A DNA stretch of 24,319 nt from assembly GCA_964540725.1 (NCBI GenBank), contig CAZINU010000013.1, forward strand, positions 1 through 24,319, in the 5' to 3' direction. Shown in pieces: positions 16,789 to 23,871 of this stretch (positions are counted from its first letter, which is position 1; every line of letters begins with the position of its first letter). Position numbers and translations under genes: made by a program. The DNA comes from JANJWP01 sp964540725 (lineage in GTDB: Bacteria; Patescibacteriota; Gracilibacteria; BD1-5; UBA2023). Under the pieces are notes generated by a model. The model was not told the DNA's origin and searched no databases. It saw only the letters and a list, made by a program, of their open reading frames with translations.

Positions 16789-18531
16789 ATGGAAAGTCTC
16801 TTTACGAACGACATGAGCGGAAAGAAAATCATGGCATTCACGACGGTTGCGCCGGGAATCAGCGAGGCGCTTGCGGGCGTTCCGAAGGACCCGCTTTCCG
16901 GCGTTGTCGGAAAACCGAAGGCGCTGAAGGATCCGACCGGCGTCAGAACGTCGAATCGGGAATGATCCGACCGGCTTTGAAAGCTCGTTCCCAAGAACAT
17001 CGAACGCATCGTTGACGGGACCGAATCCCCCGCTCCCGTTTCCGCCCAAATGGTTAACGGGTCGGTTTGGGTGAATCTCGAGTCTTTTCTGGAAAATCAT
17101 GAAGATCCGTTCGGTGCCGCCCTTCAGATGATAATCGGGTTTGACCGAAAATTCCTTACGGCGTCGTGAACTATCGCCGAGAATTTGCATCCGGATGAAA
17201 AAAAAGCGCGGAAAATCGTTTCCGACACCATTCTGAAAGAGTTGCGGGAACATTCGGATAAGTACTACCTGACCGAGGGGTCGGAAGGAACGATCTACCG
17301 GGTCCGAACCTTCGAAGGGGAATACGTCATCGCCAAAAGGCGTTTCGAGGGCTCCGGATGATCGGCTTGAGTCGATCGCGAATGCGAACTGCAGATGGCC
17401 GCGTGGGAAATTGCCCAAACGTGCCCGGGCGTCGAAGTTCCGAAAATCCTCTCCCGAATCTCCGATGAGAACTCGGAATACGAGTATTTCCTTATGCAGT
17501 ACGTCCCGGGAAAAACGATCTGGACCCTTCTTCTTGAAACCGTCGCGAACCCGCAAGGACGCCTCGATTTGCCCGACGCGCCATCCGCCGGAAATCCGAT
17601 CGAGCAATTTTACCAAGCGAGAAGCCGGTTTCCCGTCCACTACCAAAACGACACCGAAGCGGAAAAAGCCATGATCGAGCATTTTTTTCCGATTTCGGTC
17701 GAACGCGAGCTCCCGAGGCCCGATACCCGAGTTCGGGATAAGCTCGGAAGAATTACGCTCCCGTATCTTGAATTCTTCATAAACGAAGCGCTCGAACATA
17801 CTTCCGTGTTCGGCTCGGATCTCGTCACCCATATTTTCAAGGTCCTTCGTCCGTTTTTGGAAAAATCCCACAACGCCGGGCTTTATCATCGGGACCTGAA
17901 CGTTCGCAACCTCATGCTCGGCGAAGACGGAAAAGTCTATGTTATCGACTACGGCAAGGGTACGCGGACCACTTCGGGAGAAATGGACGATTCGGTCTAC
18001 CGTACCCAGGAGGGGGATTACGATAGCGATTACGATATCATGAGCATCGTGCGCCGGTACGGACCGAAAAAGAAAACCCAAGCCGAAATTATCTGCGAAC
18101 AGGCGGAGGCCGCAAAAAGCGGTCTTGATTTCCAAACGCTCAATACCTATGCGTTCGCGCTCGGTCTCGATCCGCAGAAGGTCGAAACGGTCGTGCGGGG
18201 GCTCCGGCAGCGGAGTACGGAAAAAAGTTTCCAATCCTTTTTTTCGGCGTACGTCGATTGAACCGCCTCGAGACTGCATCCGCAACGGTTTATCCAGGCT
18301 CGTCCGAACAAGCCGGAAATGGTGGCGGCGAACGAATCCGGACGCACCCGACTTCTTGCGGAGCTGTTCCTTGCGGGTCCCGAGGAAGCCGGAAAATTCC
18401 GAGACTTCCTTCTGAGTCCCGACTCGGTGCTTTGTCCGGGAGGTTCGAAGGCCAAGCTCGAACGCGCCAGAAAGTATCGGGATATTTTTCTCCCGTTCGC
18501 GGAGGTGGTGGCGAATTTGAAAGAATTTTAG
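16789..18531 (+). CDS. Protein-kinase-like protein with six in-frame UGA codons
   Basis: 580 residues with UGA decoded; TGAs at codons 59, 64, 127, 191, 194 and 491, stop TAG. An N-terminal region of about 150 residues is unrecognised. A kinase-fold core follows: a Gly-rich loop EGSEGTIYRV (about 168-177), the strand VIAKRR with the candidate ATP-binding Lys, a helix with Glu (ECELQMAAW), a hinge FLMQYVPG, the catalytic loop YHRDLNVRNLM and IDYG in place of DFG. Catalytic Asp, Asn and metal-binding Asp are all present, so it may be active. The divergent form recalls RIO, Bud32 or small-molecule kinases; I cannot choose. A C-terminal 170-residue extension is helical. Two UGAs fall between the VIAK strand and the Glu helix, so a standard-code reading would destroy the kinase core. 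No signal peptide; substrate unknown. Confidence 0.8.
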
Positions 18532-18574
18532 AAGGTCGGATATCGAATCCGAAACGCTCATTCGCGAATCCGTG

Positions 18575-18606
18575 AAAAAACGCCCCGTCAGACGGGGCGT
18601 TTTTTC
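18575..18606. terminator. Bidirectional intrinsic terminator
   Basis: AAAAAA, CGCCCCGTC, a tight loop, GACGGGGCG, then TTTTTT: near-perfect dyad symmetry with T tracts on both strands. It lies between the convergent kinase-like gene (ending 18531) and rplL (ending 18623), and can terminate both. Confidence 0.92.
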
Positions 18607-18622
18607 GGTCGGACGGATCGGG

Positions 18623-19009
18623 CTACTTGAGTTCGATGGTGGCTCCGGCTTCTTCGAGCTGCTTCTTCATCTTTTCGGCATCGGCACGTTCGACGTTTTC
18701 CTTGACGTTGCCTCCGTTGTCGGCGATAGCCTTGGCTTCGGCGAGACCGAGACCGGTAACTTCGCGGATAACCTTGATGACGGCAATCTTGGCGGCGCCG
18801 GCGGAGGTCATGACGACGTTGACGGTGGACTTTTCTTCGACTTCGGCAGCACCGGCACCGGCGGCCATAACGACTCCGACCGGAGCGGCGGCGGAGACTC
18901 CGAACTTCTCTTCCATAGCGGAAACGAGATCGGCGAGTTCTACGATGGTGAGGCCTTCGACGAGGTCCATAACCTTCTGCGCGTTGGCGCTGAGCGTAAC
19001 TTCGGACAT
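18623..19009 (-). CDS. rplL: 50S ribosomal protein L7/L12
   Basis: 128 residues, typical length. Dimers of L7/L12 bind the L10 C-terminal helix and form the ribosomal stalk that recruits translation GTPases. The N-terminal dimerisation domain (VMDLVEGLTIVELADLVSAM), an Ala/Gly hinge and the C-terminal domain (AKIAVIKVIREVTGLGLAEAK) are all visible. The C-terminal GLGLxEAK helix contacts EF-Tu and EF-G. It is 93 bases downstream of rplJ, with two hairpins in the gap. No Shine-Dalgarno before the ATG. Stop TAG, followed by a strong terminator. Confidence 0.97.
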   Translation of the reverse strand: MSEVTLSANAQKVMDLVEGLTIVELADLVSAMEEKFGVSAAAPVGVVMAAGAGAAEVEEKSTVNVVMTSAGAAKIAVIKVIREVTGLGLAEAKAIADNGGNVKENVERADAEKMKKQLEEAGATIELK

Positions 19010-19042
19010 AGTGAATGAAAAAGGGGAATAAATGTGGTTGGT

Positions 19043-19088
19043 CTAGAATCGGATTCTAGCGGAAGGGTCCGAAGACTTCGGGCCCTTC
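19043..19088 (-). other. Two tandem hairpins between rplJ and rplL
   Basis: On the - strand transcript the first hairpin is 19088-19062 (GAAGGG ... CCCTTC, with inner pairs to CGAAG) and the second is a perfect 8-bp inverted repeat, 19059-19043 (CTAGAATC/GATTCTAG). Neither has an adjacent U tract, so they look more like mRNA processing or stability elements than terminators. They could help make more L7/L12 than L10. Confidence 0.5.
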
Positions 19089-19102
19089 TCGGCAAAACGC
19101 GA

Positions 19103-19765
19103 TTACGCGGCGGGGGTTTCTTCGGCAGCCGGAGCGTCGGCAACCGGAGCTTCCGCTACGGCCGGTTCGGCAGCGGGTGCCGGAGCGGCTTCGGCCTTGG
19201 GGGCTTCGGCAGCGGGTGCCGGAGCGTCGGCCTTCTTCAAATCGCCGACCTTCGAGAGCGACTTGCCTTCGAGTTCCTTCTTGGCGGCGTCGAGGAAGCG
19301 GGCGAGTCCGGAGACGGGAGCCTTCATCGAACCGAGGAGCTTGGCGAGGAGCACTTCGCGGGAGGGGAGTCCGGCGAGCTTCGCGGTTTCCTTCGCGTCG
19401 ATGATGCGGCCGTCGATGTATCCTCCGACGAAGACGATCTTCTGTTCCTTCTTGTGTTCGGCGACGTGCTTGTTGACGGCGGCGAGGGTGGCGATCTTAT
19501 CGCCCTGGGAAATGACGATGGCGACCTGGCCCGGAAGGGTGGAAATGTCGAGGTCTACGCCGAGGGCGTTCTTGAACGCGAGGCGCATGAGGGTCTTCTT
19601 GGCGAGGAGGAACGAGCCGTTCTGGGCGCGGACGTCCTTGCGGATGGCGTTGATGTCTTCGACCGTGAGGGCCTTGTTCGAGGTGAAGGCGACGGAGGTC
19701 GAATCCTTGAGGAGGGTCTCGAGCTTGGCGAGGATCTCCTCTTTTCGGGCACGGGTGATGGCCAT
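19103..19765 (-). CDS. rplJ: 50S ribosomal protein L10 with long Ala/Pro-rich tail
   Basis: 220 residues; bacterial L10 is usually about 165-175. L10 anchors the L7/L12 stalk to 23S rRNA and represses its own operon by binding the leader. The core (1 to about 172) has the usual start (AITRARKEEILAKLETLL), the RNA-contacting 'VRAQNGSFLLAKKTLMR' region, and a C-terminal helix (SGLARFLDAAKKELEGK) to which L7/L12 dimers bind. The last 40-45 residues are an added, acidic Ala/Pro/Glu-rich tail. The ATG at 19765 matches the family start; an in-frame ATG at 19855 would be inside the attenuator hairpin. Stop TAA. Operon with rplL. Confidence 0.96.
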   Translation of the reverse strand: MAITRARKEEILAKLETLLKDSTSVAFTSNKALTVEDINAIRKDVRAQNGSFLLAKKTLMRLAFKNALGVDLDISTLPGQVAIVISQGDKIATLAAVNKHVAEHKKEQKIVFVGGYIDGRIIDAKETAKLAGLPSREVLLAKLLGSMKAPVSGLARFLDAAKKELEGKSLSKVGDLKKADAPAPAAEAPKAEAAPAPAAEPAVAEAPVADAPAAEETPAA

Positions 19766-20066
19766 GGCGGATTGGAGGGTAGGGGATACGCGCGGAATTT
19801 CGTCCGCGGAGTGGGTTCGGTTGGAAGAAACAAAAAATTCGTGCTTGAGACGCACGAACTGCCAGGTTTATGAAAATCGAAGAGAGGCAAGGGATTCGCT
19901 TGACGGATGAGGACCTGAGCGAGACGTACTGACCAGTACGGCGAGCGTGGACCGGAATCCGGAATGCGAAGGCCGCAGCCTATGTTCGATTTTTGGCGTT
20001 CTTCGTCTCGGTAGGACTTATGTGTTGCCTACTGTCTATGACCGAAGCTCCGAGAAAGTCGGAACG
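19766..20066 (-). promoter_or_regulatory. Long structured rplJ leader, probable L10 autoregulatory leader
   Basis: About 300 transcribed bases precede rplJ. A 9-bp long-range helix (19993-19985 with 19881-19873) encloses further pairings: GCCT/AGGC (19981-19978 with 19888-19885) and 19970-19966 with 19899-19895. Inside these is a hairpin, 19940-19925 (CGTACT-GACC-AGTACG). The closed element is then followed by a terminator-like hairpin and rplJ. L10 leaders in other bacteria bind L10(L12) and attenuate the operon, which fits the position. I could not match a consensus kink-turn by eye, so the identity is inferred. Confidence 0.55.
19832..19858 (-). terminator. Attenuator-like intrinsic terminator in the rplJ leader
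   Basis: On the - strand a 7-bp stem (19858-19852 with 19844-19838) around a 7-base loop is followed at once by a run of T (19837-19832). It lies 66 bases before the rplJ ATG and just after the large structured element, the layout expected of attenuation. Confidence 0.7.
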
Positions 20067-20072
20067 CGGGGT

Positions 20073-20099
20073 ATTATAGGCGGAATTATCGGGAGTCAA
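20073..20099 (-). promoter_or_regulatory. Promoter of the rplJ-rplL operon
   Basis: On the - strand, TTGACT (20099-20094), a 15-base spacer and a perfect TATAAT (20078-20073). Transcription would start near 20066. The spacer is slightly short, but both hexamers are near consensus, as expected for a ribosomal protein operon. Confidence 0.7.
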
Positions 20100-20100
20100 A

Positions 20101-20128
20101 TTGTTTTTCGTTCGAAAATGGGTAGCAT
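20101..20128 (+). promoter_or_regulatory. Possible promoter of dut
   Basis: TTGTTT (20101-20106), a 16-base spacer and TAGCAT (20123-20128), about 32 bases before the dut ATG and back to back with the rplJ promoter. Both hexamers are imperfect. Confidence 0.35.
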
Positions 20129-20160
20129 CCGAACGTCCGTATTTCCGACATTCCGTACCT

Positions 20161-20580
20161 ATGAAAATCCTTTTCTCCAAAATCCATCCGAACGCCGTCA
20201 TTCCCGAATACAAGACGTCCGGCGCCGTCGCGTTCGATTTCGCCGTTCCCGAGACCGTTACCCTCAAGGAGGGGCTGAATTTCGTAAAGACCGGGCTTCG
20301 GGTGAAGATTCCGGACGGATGCGGGCTCTTGGTTGCTCCAAGATCTTCGACGTACAAGAATTTCGGACTCCGCCTCGCGAACGAAATCGGCGTTATCGAC
20401 CGTGATTATTCGGGGCCGAACGACGAGCTCATGTTCGCCTATATCGCGGATCGCGAAGTGACCGTAAACGCCGGAGAACGGATCGGACAAGGCCTCGTCA
20501 TCGCGCTCCCCACCGTCGAAGTCGTCGAAGAAGAGTGGACCGCGGCAGATCGCGGCGGCTTCGGCTCGACCGGAAAATAG
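20161..20580 (+). CDS. dut: dUTP diphosphatase
   Basis: 139 residues, a trimeric-type dUTPase in size. It converts dUTP to dUMP and PPi, keeping uracil out of DNA and supplying dUMP for dTMP synthesis. Motifs in order: GAVAFDF (motif 1), APRSST (motif 2), GVIDRDYSGP (motif 3, with the catalytic Asp and the uracil-facing Tyr), ERIGQGLVI (motif 4) and RGGFGSTGK (motif 5, the P-loop-like tail that closes over the phosphates). The start at 20161 matches the family N terminus; an upstream in-frame ATG would overlap the promoter region. Stop TAG, 56 bases before the next gene, so dut and the 5' nuclease may be co-transcribed. Confidence 0.95.
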   Translation: MKILFSKIHPNAVIPEYKTSGAVAFDFAVPETVTLKEGLNFVKTGLRVKIPDGCGLLVAPRSSTYKNFGLRLANEIGVIDRDYSGPNDELMFAYIADREVTVNAGERIGQGLVIALPTVEVVEEEWTAADRGGFGSTGK

Positions 20581-20636
20581 CGCTGTCCGTTCGCCCCTTC
20601 GGAAGCGACGAAGCGGAAAATCAAAACGCCCGTTCC

Positions 20637-21836
20637 ATGAAAAAAATCTTCCTTCTCGACGGCTACAACCTCCTCTACCGCGCGTTCTACGCGGTTCCGG
20701 CTTTTACCGGTCCGGAGGGGCAGCCGGTGAACGCCGTGTTCGGCCTCGCGAAAATGCTCTCCGGGTTTTCCGAATTCGAGCGGCCCGACTATTTGGCGGT
20801 CGTCATGGATAGCCGGGAGCCGAATTTCCGGGTAAAATTCTACCCCGAATACAAGGCGACGCGCGACCGGATGCCGGACGATCTGCGCGCCCAGGAAGGA
20901 TTGCTGTTCGAATTGTTCGAGGCGCTGAACGTTCCCGTTCTGTCCATGGGCGGATACGAGGCCGACGACATCATCGGCACGCTCGTGACCCGGCTTCGGG
21001 AAGATGCCGAAAACGACACGTACGTCGTATCGGGCGACAAGGACCTCTACCAGTTCGTCGGAGAACGGGTAGCGGTGTACGACACGATGAAGCGCGTCAC
21101 CGCCCGAAGAAAGGAGGCGATCGAGAAGTTCGGCGTTCCGCCGGAACGCGTGGTCGATTACCTGGCCATCGTCGGGGATTCTTCCGATAACATTCCGGGC
21201 ATTCCGGGCTTCGGACCGAAAAAGGCCGAAGTCCTCATTACGCAGTTCGGTTCGCTCGAATCCATCTACGAACGCGTGGGCGAGACGACCGGAAAAATCC
21301 GCGAAACCCTCGAAGCCTCCCGCGACGTCGCGTTCCTTTCGAAGAAGCTCGCGACCATCGATACGGCCGTTCCCATCGACTTCGATCTCGAATCCGCCAA
21401 GTTCCACTCCGACGACTTCTTTACCGATTCCGCGAAGGCGTTTTTCCGGAAGCTCGCGTTCAAATCGCTCCTTCCGAAGGAGGAATCCGCGCTGAAGACG
21501 TTCGAATCGCTCGGCATTCCGGCCGTGAACGTTTCCGACGCGCCGGAACTCGACCGCCTGCTCGCGCGGACGCGCTCGGAAGGCGCCGTATCGCTCGCGG
21601 CATTTTCCGAACACGGCAGATTCGCGGGCGTCGCGCTTACGTTTTCGTCGTCTCCCGAATGTTTCGTAGTCCGCGCGAAGGACGTTCGCATGGAACCGTT
21701 TCTTCGGGGGCTTTTGGATTCCGGCGACGACGTCGAAATCTCCGGATTCGACTCGAAGTCGGACCTCCGCCTCATGCTTCGATATTTGGGCGAAGCGGCC
21801 GCCCCGGCGGACGTGGCGCAGGGGTCGCTTTTTTAA
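20637..21836 (+). CDS. DNA polymerase I-type 5'-3' exonuclease without polymerase domain
   Basis: 399 residues; full-length Pol I is about 850-950. Residues 1 to about 290 are a complete PolA-type 5' nuclease: LLDGYNLLYRAFYA, VMDSREPNFR, YEADDIIGTL, VSGDKDLYQF and the helix-3-turn-helix GDSSDNIPGIPGFGPKKA. This FEN-like domain removes RNA primers and flaps. About 100 residues follow that resemble the beginning of the 3'-5' exonuclease-like domain, but it is cut short (FDSKSDLRLMLRYLG, then a tail) and ends at TAA. No polymerase motifs follow: the convergent S41 gene begins 12 bases on. Under UGA decoding the TAA is still a true stop, so this is not a recoding artefact. Either the polymerase half is encoded elsewhere or the 5' nuclease works alone. 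Confidence 0.9.
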   Translation: MKKIFLLDGYNLLYRAFYAVPAFTGPEGQPVNAVFGLAKMLSGFSEFERPDYLAVVMDSREPNFRVKFYPEYKATRDRMPDDLRAQEGLLFELFEALNVPVLSMGGYEADDIIGTLVTRLREDAENDTYVVSGDKDLYQFVGERVAVYDTMKRVTARRKEAIEKFGVPPERVVDYLAIVGDSSDNIPGIPGFGPKKAEVLITQFGSLESIYERVGETTGKIRETLEASRDVAFLSKKLATIDTAVPIDFDLESAKFHSDDFFTDSAKAFFRKLAFKSLLPKEESALKTFESLGIPAVNVSDAPELDRLLARTRSEGAVSLAAFSEHGRFAGVALTFSSSPECFVVRAKDVRMEPFLRGLLDSGDDVEISGFDSKSDLRLMLRYLGEAAAPADVAQGSLF

Positions 21837-21848
21837 GAACGGTCCGAA

Positions 21849-23435
21849 CTACCGCCCCAAGAGCACGTCTTCCGCCTTTTTCAACTGAACGTCGGCCGTC
21901 GTGCCGGTGGACGCTTCGATTTTTACGTCGGGCACGATGCCGACGCCGTCGATTCCGGTCTCGGTTCTTCCGGTATACCACTTCGCGATGGTGTACTTCA
22001 AGCTCGATCCGTCGGAGTAGGGGAACAGGCTTTGCACCGAGCCTTTTCCGAAGGTCGTTTCCCCGACGACGACGCTGCCGGTAAGGTAGTCGCGAATGGT
22101 TCCGGCGAGAATTTCGGACGCCGACGCCGACCCACCGTTTACGAGAATGGCCGTTTTTTTCGAAGAAAGCGGGTAGGCCGACCCGGCGCTCGTAATCTCG
22201 CCGCGGGTGTCGCGGTACCGGATTTTTACGACGCTTTCTCCCGCCGGAACGAAGTACGAAAGTACCGAAGCGACTTCTTCAAGGCTTCCGCCGGGATTGT
22301 TCCGAAGGTCGAGAATGAGTTTGTCCGCATTCGCGTGTTCGGTCGAAATCCACTTCGCGGCCTTGTCGAAAGAGGCGAGGGTGCCGTTTCCGAACATGGT
22401 GATGCGAACGTAGGGAATGCCGCTCTCGAGCATCTTGTATTCCACGTACTCGATGACCACTTTCGCGCGGGTGACGGAAATTTCGAGACGCGCGCCGTCG
22501 CGCAGGATGGTGAGTTTCGCTTCGGTTCCCGCGGGACCTTTGATTTTGGCGACGGCGGCCTCGAGTGAGACCGTTTCGTCGATTTTGAAGCCGTTTACCG
22601 ATTCTATGACGTCGCCGCCTTTGAGTCCGGCCTTTTCGGCAGGGGAGCCCGTGATGGGGGAGACGATGGTGAGTACCCCCGGTGCCTTCATGTCGACGTA
22701 TGCGCCGATTCCTTCGAATTCGCCGGCGAGCCCGTCTTCGAAGGCTTTGCTTTCGGTGGGCGGGAAATAGACGGTGTGCGGATCGTCGGTCGCTTCGGCC
22801 ATCCCTTTGATCGCGCCGCGAACGAGATCGGCCTTTTCCACCTTGGAAGGGTCGACGTATTCGTTCCGGAGTCTCCGGAACGCGTCGTTGAGGATTCCGA
22901 ATTCCTCCGAAGAATCGATGCCGTCGTTTTCGGGAGGCCGGTACAAATCTTCGAGCGTATCGAGGAGCACGCCGTAGGTGAGGGGTTCTTTAGCATTCGG
23001 AACCGTCACCTCTTCGCCCGTCATGCGGCTGACGAGTTTGGCGAAATCGCCCTCGGTCGCCTTTTTCGCGAGGGGCAGGCTTTTCGGTTCGTTCGCGACG
23101 AGGTCGAGATATACGCCCTTCTGAAGCGCGGAATACAGCGTCGTTCCCGGAAACGCGTTTCGAAATTTGAGCTTGAGGTATCCGCTCGATTTCGGAACGT
23201 TCTCCAGTTCGCCGATAATCGAAAAGACGACGGTGAGAAACTCCTTCGTGCTGAGGACTTCCGCCCGGTTTTTCTCGGAATATTTCCGAATGGCTTCGGG
23301 GATTTCCGGGTCGTTCGCGGCGGAAATTACGATTACCTGGGACGGCGTCGGTTCGGCGGCGGATGTCGGAAAGACGGGAAGAAGAAGGAAAACCGGAACG
23401 AGAATCGCGAATCGGAGGGCGGCGGATGGGGACAT
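21849..23435 (-). CDS. S41-family C-terminal processing protease (CtpA-like)
   Basis: 528 residues. An N-terminal signal or anchor (LRFAILVPVFLLLPVF, then TSAAE) directs it outside the membrane. A family-specific helical N region precedes a PDZ domain (GIGAYVDMKAPG ... SPAEKAGLKGGDVIESVNG) and the protease core (LILDLRNNPGG, then GGSASASEILAG and TFGKGSVQ). By comparison with Prc and CtpA the catalytic pair is Ser438 and Lys464. Such enzymes clip C termini of envelope proteins and can mature pilins or control peptidoglycan hydrolases. The ATG is 2 bases after the stop of the small membrane protein, so the two form an operon. Stop TAG. It is convergent with the 5' nuclease gene, with 12 bases between and no terminator seen. 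Confidence 0.94.
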   Translation of the reverse strand: MSPSAALRFAILVPVFLLLPVFPTSAAEPTPSQVIVISAANDPEIPEAIRKYSEKNRAEVLSTKEFLTVVFSIIGELENVPKSSGYLKLKFRNAFPGTTLYSALQKGVYLDLVANEPKSLPLAKKATEGDFAKLVSRMTGEEVTVPNAKEPLTYGVLLDTLEDLYRPPENDGIDSSEEFGILNDAFRRLRNEYVDPSKVEKADLVRGAIKGMAEATDDPHTVYFPPTESKAFEDGLAGEFEGIGAYVDMKAPGVLTIVSPITGSPAEKAGLKGGDVIESVNGFKIDETVSLEAAVAKIKGPAGTEAKLTILRDGARLEISVTRAKVVIEYVEYKMLESGIPYVRITMFGNGTLASFDKAAKWISTEHANADKLILDLRNNPGGSLEEVASVLSYFVPAGESVVKIRYRDTRGEITSAGSAYPLSSKKTAILVNGGSASASEILAGTIRDYLTGSVVVGETTFGKGSVQSLFPYSDGSSLKYTIAKWYTGRTETGIDGVGIVPDVKIEASTGTTADVQLKKAEDVLLGR

Positions 23436-23437
23436 GA

Positions 23438-23749
23438 CTATCGGGAAGATGAGGAATTTTCGGTATCGGGAGCGTTGTCCGAGTCGTCCGTTTGGCCGGA
23501 TTGGCCAGGCGGCGGCGCCCCTATGACGCCCGTTCCTTTCAGATGGTCGAACGCTCCGAGCGGGTAGGCGACCCCGAAGAAGACGAGCCCCATTCAGAGA
23601 AGGGTGATGGCGACGATCGTTCCGCCGCGCCCGAGGTATTTTTCCGCCCAGTACCATTGTCCCGTCCATTCGTAGACCCGTTTCCGGTATCGGAGAACGG
23701 CGATTCCGAGGGGGGTGAAGAAGAGGAAGTAGAAGATTTTTGCGAGCAT
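23438..23749 (-). CDS. Small two-helix membrane protein (in-frame UGA at codon 52)
   Basis: 103 residues with the TGA at 23596-23594 decoded. A hydrophobic helix at about residues 4-19 (KIFYFLFFTPLGIAVL) is followed by a Lys/Arg/Trp/Tyr-rich loop with EWTGQWYWAEKYLG, and a second helix from about 45 to 65 that contains the UGA position (AITLL-UGA-MGLVFFG). A Pro/Ser/Asp-rich tail ends the protein. Under the standard code the protein would stop inside its second membrane helix. Not recognised as a known family. It is 2 bases upstream of the S41 protease and could be its membrane partner or regulator (inference). Stop TAG. The frame was found by reading through UGA. Confidence 0.72.
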
Positions 23750-23768
23750 GCGGCGGAAAGTTCGGCCG

Positions 23769-23796
23769 AGTATACCGTTCTTGCGAATGTCCGCAA
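23769..23796 (-). promoter_or_regulatory. Promoter of the membrane protein/S41 protease operon
   Basis: On the - strand, TTGCGG (23796-23791), a 16-base spacer and TATACT (23774-23769), about 20 bases before the ATG at 23749. The -10 differs from consensus at one base. Confidence 0.5.
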
Positions 23797-23816
23797 ACCG
23801 AAAGGAACGGAGGGGT

Positions 23817-23846
23817 TTGACAAATACATACGAGTTCTGATAATAT
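23817..23846 (+). promoter_or_regulatory. Near-consensus sigma70 promoter of the last gene
   Basis: A perfect TTGACA (23817-23822) is followed by GATAAT (23839-23844, 16-base spacer) or TAATAT (23841-23846, 18-base spacer). The ATG at 23872 lies about 20 bases past the likely start of transcription. This is among the best promoters in the window. Confidence 0.7.
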
Positions 23847-23871
23847 TACGAAAATCATTATCCGAAACCAT

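Noticed and set aside
2578..18261. UGA codons as frameshifts, pseudogenes or split genes
   Set aside because: Frames stay identical on both sides of all 13 UGAs, reading frames end in UAA/UAG, and domains continue across them. Thirteen independent nonsense mutations without a single indel would be implausible.
14035..18561. A single 1508-codon open frame on the - strand
   Set aside because: Only 16599-14035 is ClpC. The upstream part is antisense to the kinase-like gene, has no domain and lies before the clpC promoter; GC-rich DNA keeps antisense frames open.
19873..19993. SRP (4.5S) RNA or another housekeeping ncRNA in the rplJ upstream region
   Set aside because: A CAGGTCC-like stretch appears on the - strand, but the GGAA tetraloop and the asymmetric loop of SRP helix 8 are absent. 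Promoter and terminator placement fit an rplJ leader better.
2578..23596. UGA as selenocysteine
   Set aside because: Up to six UGAs occur per gene, in non-redox contexts such as a membrane helix and linkers. No hairpin was looked for in detail, but the contexts do not fit selenoproteins.
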